Source: a virus. From it: a DNA stretch of 45,728 bases. The position numbers were made by a program, and so were the translations under genes. The stretch covers positions 1 through 45,728 of IMG/VR virus record IMGVR_UViG_3300034118_001696; one strand, given 5' to 3'. The notes under the pieces were generated by a model, which was not told the origin of the DNA, searched no databases, and saw only the letters and a list, made by a program, of their open reading frames with translations. Below, one piece after another: positions 1 to 9,000 of the stretch (position 1 is its first letter; each line of letters begins with the position of its first letter).

Positions 1-28
1 CATCGGCCGGTCCGCGACTCTTCGGCAT
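1..28 (-). CDS. Start of a gene running off the left edge
   Basis: An ATG at 28 on the minus strand opens a frame that leaves the window after nine residues (MPKSRGPAD). It is preceded by a strong ribosome binding site, GGAGG at 40-36, with a 7-nt spacer, and lies 52 bp downstream of the two-HTH gene in the same direction. Too little is visible to name a product. The call rests on the ribosome binding site and on position in a minus-strand series. Confidence 0.5.
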
Positions 29-79
29 CTCTCGGCCTCCGTGGGGCAAGCCGAGATTGTACGGGCACGCCAACGTCGG

Positions 80-505
80 TCAACGCTTGGGACGCGTCCG
101 CTTGACGGGACGCCGAGGCTCCCCGACCCGCCGCTTTCGACCGACGCCTTTCGCGTAGGCGAGGTACTCGCGGATGTTGTCCTCGCACGAGCGGCGGGAG
201 ACGGCCCAACTCTTCTCATTGAGACGAAAGCCGTCGAGCACGCCGGCGGCGAGCATTCGCCCGACCATGCCGTCGGTCACGCACACGATGTCGCACGCCT
301 CCGGCACAGAGATGTAGCCGCTGCACATGCGACGGAAGGCCTTCTCGTCGACCGGCTCGCCGAGCACGGCCTCGTGGGACACCATCCAGCCCTTGTTCGA
401 CAGCGGCACGGCGAGCAGTGTGCCGCGGTTGATTCGTTTCAGCACGGCGACCTTGCTGATGCCGAGGTGATCGGAGGCCTCCGCGATCGAAATTGGCCGT
501 CGCAT
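80..505 (-). CDS. Two-HTH DNA-binding protein, possible excisionase or regulator
   Basis: The 141-residue product has two tandem helix-turn-helix units of the excisionase/MerR type: residues about 4-46 (ISIAEASDHLGISKVAVLKR, then a basic hairpin) and about 64-110 (ISVPEACDIV onwards). Both keep the pattern of an IS-x-xEA start, a recognition helix and a closing W-x-VS hairpin. The last 30 residues are Arg/Lys-rich. ATG 505 has GGAG about 8 nt upstream. It is divergent from the integrase operon across a 185-bp gap that contains a hairpin. Position and fold fit a recombination directionality factor or a repressor of the integrase promoter. The family role is inferred from HTH type and neighbours. 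Confidence 0.65.
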   Translation of the reverse strand: MRRPISIAEASDHLGISKVAVLKRINRGTLLAVPLSNKGWMVSHEAVLGEPVDEKAFRRMCSGYISVPEACDIVCVTDGMVGRMLAAGVLDGFRLNEKSWAVSRRSCEDNIREYLAYAKGVGRKRRVGEPRRPVKRTRPKR

Positions 506-580
506 GTTCGCGTCTCCAGACTATCGCTCCAGAGGGGGGCGACTTCCCTGAACGGTATCCCCCCGTTTTTCGCGGGTCAA

Positions 581-615
581 AAGCCCGGCCGGCGAATTTT
601 TTGCCGACCGGGCTT
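581..615. repeat. Long hairpin in the divergent control region
   Basis: Arms 581-593 and 603-615 pair at 12 of 13 positions around a 9-nt T-rich loop. There is no T-run after either arm, so it is not a simple terminator. The right arm overlaps the possible -35 box at 614-619, so an operator for the divergent HTH protein, or an integrase arm or core site, is more likely. Function is inferred. Confidence 0.5.
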
Positions 616-642
616 GAAACTGAATGGCGGGGACAGGATTAT
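614..642 (+). promoter_or_regulatory. Possible sigma70-type promoter for the integrase operon
   Basis: TTGAAA at 614-619 is separated by 17 bp from GATTAT at 637-642, matching 5/6 and 4/6 of the consensus. The expected start, near 649, leaves about 40 nt of leader before the ATG at 691. The -35 box overlaps the right arm of the 581-615 hairpin, which would suit repression by a protein bound there. Confidence 0.4.
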
Positions 643-690
643 TGCTCCGTCCGCATTGGCAGCGGCGCCAGAAAAACAGGAGCAATCGCC

Positions 691-891
691 ATGGACGGCC
701 GGATCGACACATCCCTCGCAATCGATCACCGCGATCAACTGTGGCTGTTGGAGGAAGCCATCGAGCAGTTCCTAGATCGACTGCCGCCGACACGGGTGCC
801 TCGCCTGCGACAGCAGGGACAGGCGCTCCTGTCGCAGATTACGAATCTGTCGCGAACCCTACAGGTGGACGAACAGACCCCCGCAAGTTAG
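691..891 (+). CDS. Small helical protein upstream of the integrase
   Basis: A 66-residue protein starting MDGRIDTSLA. The start is fixed by AGGAG at 678-682 with an 8-nt spacer; the longer open frame back to 493 lacks such a site and reads through the divergent control region. The sequence is mostly helical (WLLEEAIEQFLDRL, then a Gln/Leu-rich helix) with no motif I recognise. It ends 60 bp before the integrase start on the same strand, so the two are probably co-transcribed. No function assigned. Confidence 0.6.
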   Translation: MDGRIDTSLAIDHRDQLWLLEEAIEQFLDRLPPTRVPRLRQQGQALLSQITNLSRTLQVDEQTPAS

Positions 892-951
892 CGACGCGTG
901 GGGGTTAAGGCCCGCGGATGGACCCGCACACTCCCCAACGGAGGTGCGATT

Positions 952-1848
952 GTGCAGACCAACACAACGCTCGCTGATTTTTTCCGCGATGCGTATCAGC
1001 CGCTGAGACTGCGAGGACGCTCGCAGCAGACGGCCCGACTCTACGGCAACACGATCCGGCAGTTCGCGAGGTGGTTGGAGCGTTCTCCGACGCTCGACGA
1101 CCTCGACGACCTCGTCGTCTCCCGGTACCTCTCGCACCGCGCGGAGACGCGATCGCCGCTGACAGCGGAGAAAGAGCGGACGCAACTCCTCGCGCTCGCG
1201 AGGCTCTCGTCCGACCTCGGCATCCGGAAGACGCGACCATGCGTACCGCCGGCGCCAACTCCTCGCCGCGTGCCTCGCGCGTGGACGATCGAGCAACTCA
1301 AGTCGCTCGTGGCAGCGACGCAGACAGAGCCGGGCACGATCGGTGACGTGCCGGCGAGGGTGTTCTGGACCGGACTCGCGCTGACGCTCTGGGAAAGCGC
1401 CGAGAGAGTCGGCGCCATACTGGCGACGCCGGCGGAGGACTACGTGAGGCCTCGGCTTCTCGTGACGGCGGAGCATCGCAAGGGGCGGCGATCAGACAGG
1501 CTCTACAGCCTCTCGCCGGCGTGCTGCGACATGCTCGACGTTCTGTCGCGAGCCAACGCCGGCAGGTCGCTCTTTCACTGGCCGCTCGCGTACGTGTACC
1601 TGTGGGCGAGGTTCAGTCTGATCATCGAGCGAGCCGGATTGCCGAACGACCGCCGGAACAAGTTCCATGCGATCAGACGAGCGGCCGCGACGCACTACGC
1701 GAGACTCGGAGGCGGGATCGAGGCGGCCGCGAGACTGCTCGATCACAGCAGCACCCGCACGACCCAGCAGTACTACCTCGATCCTCGCTTGCTCGACACC
1801 GGTCCTCCGCCGTGCGACGTGCTTCCTCGGATCGACGGTACGCCTTGA
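952..1848 (+). CDS. int: Tyrosine-recombinase integrase
   Basis: Product of 298 residues. I place the start at GTG 952, preceded by GGAGGT at 940-945 with a 6-nt gap; the open frame from 898 adds 18 unlikely residues. An N-terminal SAM-like core-binding domain (about 5-100) is followed by the catalytic domain. The expected residues are present: Arg152 (SAERVG), Lys177 (HRKGRR), His239-x-x-Arg242 (HAIRR), His265 (LLDHSS) and the nucleophile Tyr274 (TTQQY). It should catalyse site-specific integration and, with a directionality factor, excision. Apart from the 66-residue gene it is the only plus-strand gene here. Its 3' end overlaps a convergent small gene by 176 bp. No att core could be identified. 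Confidence 0.93.
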   Translation: MQTNTTLADFFRDAYQPLRLRGRSQQTARLYGNTIRQFARWLERSPTLDDLDDLVVSRYLSHRAETRSPLTAEKERTQLLALARLSSDLGIRKTRPCVPPAPTPRRVPRAWTIEQLKSLVAATQTEPGTIGDVPARVFWTGLALTLWESAERVGAILATPAEDYVRPRLLVTAEHRKGRRSDRLYSLSPACCDMLDVLSRANAGRSLFHWPLAYVYLWARFSLIIERAGLPNDRRNKFHAIRRAAATHYARLGGGIEAAARLLDHSSTRTTQQYYLDPRLLDTGPPPCDVLPRIDGTP

Positions 1849-1954
1849 TCAAGTGCACGACGTACGCGGCGAGCGTCCCCGACGTCCCGGTCCACGCACC
1901 AGAGAACCGACGCGCGGCTTGCTCCATCACGGCGAGCGTCTCGTCCGATATCAT
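1673..1954 (-). CDS. Small coupled protein overlapping the integrase end
   Basis: A 93-residue frame whose ATG overlaps the stop of the dNMP kinase gene as ATGA at 1954-1951, the coupling arrangement used repeatedly in this phage. The first 45 residues look like a real helical protein (MISDETLAVMEQAARRFSGA onward). The last 40 are Arg/Ser-rich and lie antisense to the integrase, so the C-terminal part may be unconstrained. No family recognised. The main doubt is the 176-bp antisense overlap. Confidence 0.5.
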   Translation of the reverse strand: MISDETLAVMEQAARRFSGAWTGTSGTLAAYVVHLIKAYRRSEEARRTAEDRCRASEDRGSTAGSCGCCCDRAVSRPPRSRLRVSRSASRPLV

Positions 1955-2721
1955 CGCTGCGTGGCCCGGAGGAATGCCGCAGTGACTTGCCCGCGGAGGT
2001 CTTCGGCCGTGCCGGCGTTGTCGATGACGACGTCGGCGTCGATTCCGCCAGACTCGCTGGAGTGATCAGCGGGTGCTTCGGTGCCGGGCCTTCGGACCAG
2101 CCACACGACGCCGCCGCGTCGTCGCACGTACTCGGCCTCGTTTGCGAACCGCACGTCCGCGACCGCGACGACCTGCACGCCTCGCGATTCGAGGTCCGCG
2201 ATGCGTTGATCGAGCAGGCGAATCCAGATGTCGGTCGCAACGGAGTCTCGACCCCACTCAGTTCCCAGCGTCTGGAGCAGCCGCCGCACCGTTACACCGA
2301 ACGGCGGGAGCGGCCTCTCTTTGAGCGAGCGAGCCCGGAGCACAGATTCAGAGACGCCAAACATCGCCGAGATGCCTGCGTAGAGCGGATCGGCGAGGCC
2401 GACGGACACCGCTCCGGGGATCATGGATGCGGCGAGATTCTTCCCTGCACCGGCACGCCCAGCGATGCCGATGACGAGGGCTCGCTGCCGCGTCGGCGGC
2501 ACCCACTCGGAGTACGGGTCAGACCTGTACTCGACGTCGCCGGGCACGGGCGACGCGCTCATGTCCGACGCCTGCTCGACGTCTCCCAGCACCTCACCGT
2601 CCTCGTCAGTGTCGATCGCACGCTGCTTGTTTCTGGCCTCGACGATCTGCCGTATGACGGCGTTCGACGCGGTGAGGTCGGTGACGTGGCCGCCCTCGAC
2701 AGCCGTGACGATGGTGTGCAT
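1951..2721 (-). CDS. Deoxynucleoside monophosphate kinase
   Basis: Residues about 80-256 match the phage dNMP kinase family, which phosphorylates dNMPs to dNDPs for phage DNA synthesis. Visible signs are a P-loop GRAGAGKN at 88-95 (Asn where Ser/Thr is usual; related phage enzymes often have Asp there), an FGV-x-VRRLLQTLGTEWGRD segment, an ADVRFANEAEYVR strand-helix and an RPG...DHSSE segment near the C-terminus. Residues 1-79 form an extra, acidic, probably disordered N-terminal extension. ATG 2721 is preceded by GGAGGG with a 6-nt spacer. It is the first of a two-gene unit with the 93-residue gene. Confidence 0.85.
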   Translation of the reverse strand: MHTIVTAVEGGHVTDLTASNAVIRQIVEARNKQRAIDTDEDGEVLGDVEQASDMSASPVPGDVEYRSDPYSEWVPPTRQRALVIGIAGRAGAGKNLAASMIPGAVSVGLADPLYAGISAMFGVSESVLRARSLKERPLPPFGVTVRRLLQTLGTEWGRDSVATDIWIRLLDQRIADLESRGVQVVAVADVRFANEAEYVRRRGGVVWLVRRPGTEAPADHSSESGGIDADVVIDNAGTAEDLRGQVTAAFLRATQR

Positions 2722-2762
2722 GAGAAACCCTCCGTGGTGACGAGAGGGTGAGTGTACCCAGA

Positions 2763-3041
2763 CTATGGGCCCGGCGGCAACCTATAGCCGAGAGCCCAGA
2801 GGACGCGAGACAGTTCGTGGGCTGATCGCGTCACGCACTCTTCCGACACGATGTCGGGCCCAAGAATGGCATGGAGCGCTTCGTGGCACTCGGTTTCGAG
2901 CCTCGCGCGACCTCTGAGTCTTGAGTCGATCAAGACTTTCCGCTTCGCAAACTCAGTCCAGCCGTCGGCCGTGCCCTTGAGCGGCGAGTATCGCCAGAGC
3001 CAGCGGAGGCCGTTCAGGAGGAAGTGGTGGTCGTCGTGCAT
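2763..3041 (-). CDS. Minimal HExxH putative metallopeptidase
   Basis: A 92-residue protein with HEALH at 53-57, preceded by a basic, conserved-looking stretch (DSRLRGRARLETEC) and followed by a SEECV...AHELSRVLWALGYR helix. This resembles short phage proteins with a zincin-like HExxH core, possibly distant from ImmA/IrrE peptidases. I chose ATG 3041 (MHDDHHFLLN) over 3098 because it avoids overlapping the giant tail gene, which stops at 3049, and begins the conserved region. The substrate is unknown; many such proteins are annotated only by the motif. Confidence 0.7.
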   Translation of the reverse strand: MHDDHHFLLNGLRWLWRYSPLKGTADGWTEFAKRKVLIDSRLRGRARLETECHEALHAILGPDIVSEECVTRSAHELSRVLWALGYRLPPGP

Positions 3042-3048
3042 GATCTCG

Positions 3049-6000
3049 CTATGACCTGTCTGCCGCGAAAAGACCGTTGTATTGGAGCACACCAGCAATC
3101 ATGCCTCGCACTGCGGTCGCCTCCCTCCAAGTCACGCCGTTCACTGTGTAGGTAGCGGCGACGTGCGGGCGACAGCCCGACAGAGGAGACTCCGCAACAG
3201 ACTGTATCTCTTCGCCAGCATACTCCGACGCCACCCCCCCGAGGAGAACGGAGGTTCCGGCTCTTCTAGCGGTCAAAGACTCTATACCGCGTATTCTAAC
3301 AGTCGAGACAGCGCGAGTCGTGCTGTCGTGCACGCGAGCAAAATCCGACTGCGAAATGTCTGTTCTCAGCGACTCCGCCGCACTGCGCTTCCACACCTCC
3401 CAAGCGTGTGGAGACTTGCGGTCTATGTACTCCGCGGTGGCGGCCGTGAAGTTTACCGACAGCCTGCTGTTTCTCTTCAGGTGTGAGTTGAACTGAACGC
3501 AGACATCACTAGAAATGAAGTCGGGCTCTGCGTCGTACACGAAAATAGACGGCGGTTCAGAGCCCACAAATCCAGCACCGCCGCTTGCAACTTCGATTGA
3601 TGATATCCCTCTCGGCCCAACGCCAGACTCAAGGTGAGCCGCAAGAACGCATCCGCCGCCTCGCCCATCGTGAGCAACGGCAACCGGCCTGATGTACCCC
3701 TTGCCCGAATTAGTCACAACGACGTGAGACACAGAACCATCGCCCGCGATCACGGCAGTCGCCTGACACTGCTCGAACAAAAGCGACGCCGATGTGATTT
3801 CTAGGTGGCATGCGGATGTGTAACCCTGCCCTTGCGAAGAAAAAGAAGCCCCTGTGATGAAGCCTTGGCCGTCTATGCTAGCCTGCACGACAGCCCCGCT
3901 CCCGGCGGCGTCCCGCAGCGCGATCGTAGGGGGTTGCGAAAATCGAACCATTGATTCGAGGTCTACACGAACTCCAGAGGCAACCGTCCTGCTGTCTCCG
4001 CGACGCAACGTCGCCGAATGGATAGACTTGCCGTCGACGACAACCACACAGGCCTTCGTGAATCTGTCGAGTTCGCCGCCCCATCGCGACCGGCTGGCTT
4101 GCAGTCCGGAATGCGGAGCCGGAGACTGCGTCACGGGCAGCGGAGAAGAGTCGACGATCGCTGCGCCTGAAGTCCAAGAAAAAGTCTCTCGGTCCATTGA
4201 AACGACGACATCGTCTGGCGCGTAGATGCGAGGCTTTCGGCGAAACTTGCGACTCGTCGTGTCGGTGCCGACAGAAACGCCTCCGCCCGGCGGGGTCGGA
4301 GCGTTAAGAAATAGCGTATCGCTATTCGCCAGACCATCGCTAATCGTGAATACTGGAGGCTTCATAGTAACAGCCTCGACATAAAACTCCTGCGAATCTT
4401 GTATGCCCGATTCCCGCACGTACCCGCTTCCCGCCGATGTGACATTAACTGACGTGACATTTCCTTCAACAATTGCTTTCGCAACGCAGACCGCCGCGTT
4501 CGACTCGTACTCCTCGCGAGTGATATCTCCGGCAGCAAACTCAGCAGCGGCAGCGTCCGCAGCGGAGTTCCCTCCGCCGGTCAGCGTGACATCCGGGGGG
4601 AAGTCGTACAGCGAGCCTGTGTGAACTACGCGAATGTACTTCACCCGACCGTCGATCGACGCAGTAATGCTCCCGCCGCTTCCGACTGACTCGACAGAGG
4701 CCGTAGCCGCCGCCCCAGTGCCTCCGCCGCCTTGGAACAAAATAACCGGAGGAGACTCGTACCCTTCCCCACTCTGCGTCAGCAGCACTTCAGCGACCGG
4801 ACCAGCGATTAGCGCCGACAGTATCGCGCCGCCACCTTGCTGCGACTGAACTTGCACGGCGGGCACTGATTGGTAAAAACTTCCTCCGCTTAGAATCTCA
4901 ACCGAGACAATCTCGCCAGTTTCCGAATCGATGATCGCTCTTGCGGACGCCGCGGCTGCGCCGTCTTGCTGCTCAAAAACAATCGTCGGAGGATCGTCTG
5001 GGGAGTAGTCGCCGCCACCGGATATTACAGTCACCGAGACGACCTGACCGTTTATGCGAGACGAGGCGGCCGCTCCTCCGCTGCGGCCCGTGTTGCAGAT
5101 CACCACAGTTGGCGGACTGAAGTACCCTTCGCCTCCGGCCGTGACGCTTATAGATGCAATTCGCTTGTCTGGGACTATCTCCACGGACGGCGGAGACCTG
5201 TACAGGCCCGGCGAATCGATTGAGACAGAAGAGATATGACCGCCGGCGTCTACCGAGCAACGAGCGGACGCAGGTATACCAGCGCCAGAAAATCTAAGTT
5301 TTGGCGCAATCGAGTATCCTTCCCCGGCATCAGAAATCACGAGCGACGTAACGCCGCCCTCAATCACCGCCTCCGCCTCTGCTCCGCTGCCCCCGCCTCC
5401 GGAGAAAACAACATTCGGAGGTGAGGTGAATCCGCGGCCTTCGGACTCGATCGCTACTGCGATAACCTTTCCGTCAAACTGCGACTCCGCCTTCGCGATC
5501 CTGCCACCAGTGGGAGGGTAGAAGTCGTAGTATGGAATCAGGTCATAGTTACGTCCCTGATTGGAAACAGACAGATCGACAGCGCTCGCCGTGATCGGCC
5601 CGTGAGCCGTGGCAACCCAGACGCTGCCGGCTTTTGTTACGCCTGCGGCAACTCCATACTTCGACGTGTCGGCCTCTGCAAGTGTGTTAACTGGCTGGCC
5701 GTACCTCGAAAGAAACTTGCCCTGAGAGTCGAATGACAAAAATCCATCGTGTCTCGCGATGTCCGAAGAATACCGTAGGTTGTTAAGCGGTCCGACCAGC
5801 GGAGACGTCAGGAAGTAGGGGATGGCCTCGTAGACTGCCCCAGTAGGAGTTGTGATGCGAACAACAGGCGGCGACTCGGGAGGCAGCACCGAGGCCACAG
5901 ATAACAAGTCGGGCGTTCGCCCCGGAGTCCAATACGAAGCAGGGTACAACTCCAGAGTGCCGTACTTCCCCACCCGCGCGGTGCCGGCGAACGGCGCCTC

Positions 6001-9000
6001 GGGATACACAGACTCTCCAACGATCCTTTGTATCGAGGCCACATGCGAGTGACTGCCAGAAACTGGGATCGAGAATTGACTGTACTGACAGGTTCGCAGC
6101 AACTCGCACACAGCCCTGAAAGACACTCCCGTGGAAGGAGCCTGTTGCACGAAAGAATCAAAAAACCAACCGCCAACGGCAGACGTCGGACACGATTGGG
6201 ATGGGAACAGGCCGCCAAAGGCCTCTTGTGTGTACGGCCCACTGCCGTCGACAAAAGTGGCGCCTGACGGGAACGTAATTGGCGGAGTCAGTGGAATGAA
6301 AGGCTCTTGCACAGTCTTCGCCAGCGGTTGCTGATGGGAAACCGTGTTGTTCACAGACTCCTGACGAAGAGAGAAGAAACTAGTGTGCGGTAAGTACAAG
6401 AACATGGACGTTGCATAGGGCGTAGGTGCTGCCTGAGTAGATAATGTTTTCGCGAACGAAGCGTCAACAGTGAAGCCCATTCGAGAAAAGTACCCAATGC
6501 CGCACACGTTGTTTGTGCCGGACTGCCTTATCTCAGTCTCGGTCGTGCGCACGCTAGTTGGGGTGACGGCCCACGATCGCGACGTCGAGTCAGTGGTGAC
6601 TATCGTAACGTCGCGAAGCGGCGCAGATGGAAGCAGGGAAGAGTGACCCTGAAGCAAAGAAAACAGCGACCACGTTTTGCCGTTTGAGTCTTCAACAAGA
6701 TATCCGCCATAACCCGACACGTTGGGCCGCACACGAACTGCAACGTCCGGGCCGATCGTCTGGCATGTCAAGCCGAACGGAACGGTGCTTGGTGCGGACA
6801 AGAAATACGGCGCTCTCAACACAAACACCGGATATCCCGGAGGAAGAACGTAATCTCCACGAGGGTTCTGCGCGCGATACGACCCGGTCTCGTATAGCCC
6901 AAGAAAAGCATTAGCGACGACTGTGTCAGAAACAGACAGGCCGCCGGGTATCTGTATTGATCCGTCGTAACGGCCGCCAGCCGGAGGCCCGCGCTCCAAC
7001 TCATGCTCGACTCGCGGATACGCAAACTTATTGATCGCGAGGTATCGATTTACGTTGTACGGCGGAAGGTCATCCGGAGGGCCGTCTGCGTTTGGAATCA
7101 CAACGCTTCCGTAAGTTTCACCAAAGGGCTCAAGGTGATTGGGGAAGTTATCGTTGAGCAAAGGCGATTGCAGGTGACCGACAACGTCATCTCGGTCAGT
7201 CAGCAACTGAGATACGATGTTACCTATCAGATCGTTGTCGCTTGGTAGTGGGTTTTCTCCGAGACCTTGCCCCGCGTCTCGCCAGTACCCTCGGCCGAAC
7301 TCGCTCGGCAGTTGCCTGTCGGGATCGTAAAAAGCAAGTGCTTTCCCAACAGGTTTCAAAACGCTTGAGTAGACGCGCGTGTTATAATTCCAGTAAGCGC
7401 CGCCGTAATATGCACCGCACGCGTACACCGCTCCATTCTTGACTGCCGCTATTCCGGCTTCAGTACGACCAGCCATGCTTGTAAATCCTTCGCCTATTAA
7501 GCGAGGCGAGAGGATTGCCTGAGTCACCACTATCGTTGGCTCCGCACGGTACCCAGAGCCCGATTCGCTTAACGAGACCGTGGCGGTCATTCCGTCGCTG
7601 CTGAGCGAGGCGAGTACCGCAGCGCTGCTCACCGAGGACTCGTTGCCGTATAGCACAGCCGAAAAGTCGCGGCGTTCTTTGATACGACTCGACGCCAGCG
7701 ACGTCAGAAACGGCACCGACAGTTCCTGCCGAGGAATCGTCTGCTTAAAGCGGAAGTCATGCCATGACTTGACCAGAGCGTGCGTGCTTCCGCTCCACGT
7801 ATAGGCGTGCCATCCAGACGGGGCGTTATTCTGCCCCGCCGAGTTGTGGTAGGAAGGGCCAAAAATACCTTGCAGATAAAATCCACCGCTGTATGTATTG
7901 CTGGCTTTCGTGCGAACACGGCCGCCGCTGTCAAGTGGGCTTGCGGTAAGAATGTCACCGCCGAGCAGTTTGTCTGAAGAAACCTCCCAGCATCCGTGAG
8001 CCCACGGATTCACTTCGACGGCCACGCCGGGTCCGCACCAGAACGGAGTTCGTAGAATCAAATCGACCGGCGCAACAAATGATTCAGAGGCAGACGAAGC
8101 AAGATAATCGCTTGGGCTTGGGACGTCTGATCTTAGTCCAAAGAATCTTGTGGTTTCGGGAACAATCGCCACAACGTACGGCTCACTCTCGTAGTCATTA
8201 ATGTCGACCGGAGACATCACGTACCCGCCTGACGAGACCAACGCAACGGGCGGGCGTGTGTTGCCAGAGAAACGTAGTTCGTACTCTGGTGCGATATTGT
8301 TTTGCGATGGGTTGGTGATATACGAATCAAAGGGATATCCATTGGCGTAAGACCACACGCGAGGTGAGCGTACGTCTTGCGGAAGTGCGTTGTAAATTTG
8401 AGGCACTCCGATCGCGGAAGCAATCGGAGTCATCGCCGGGATAGTTCGCCTTTCCGGCTGTGCCTGCCAAGAGTGCGTCGGATTCTTGATGGAAGCAACG
8501 CCAGACGGAGTCATGGAAAGTCTGGCGATGACGCGATTGCCCACACGGAGTGTGAGCCCAAAGTCAGTGGGGCTTGTGTATCCGCTACCTCCGTTGATAA
8601 CACGGATGTTGTCGACGGCAACGCCTTTGGTCGCGCTTAATGTTGCCTGCGTTCCGCCCTCTAGGTCTGGCGGTGAAAGGTCAAGCGACACACTTCTGCT
8701 TGTGTATCGTCCGGAACTGCGAAGCGTCACGCTAAACACACTTCCGTTGGGCGTGACTTCGGCAACCGCGTTTCCGCCTGTCCCGACAAACCTCGCAGTG
8801 GGCGGCGAAGAGTACTCGCCGCCGTGCGTTATGACGACAGACGAAATGAATCCTGATCCATCGAGCGTGCACTCTGCCGTTGCCGAGTTTCCGCCGTTGC
8901 CGGGCGAGAAGACAACAGAGACGGGGCCCCTGTACGGGCTCGTCTGCTCTGCAACGTGGATCGAATCCACAAAGTACCGCATCTCGCAAGACAGCGACAC

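Noticed and set aside
41-775. 244-codon plus-strand frame over the HTH gene
   Set aside because: Antisense shadow across a gene and its control region, without a ribosome site.
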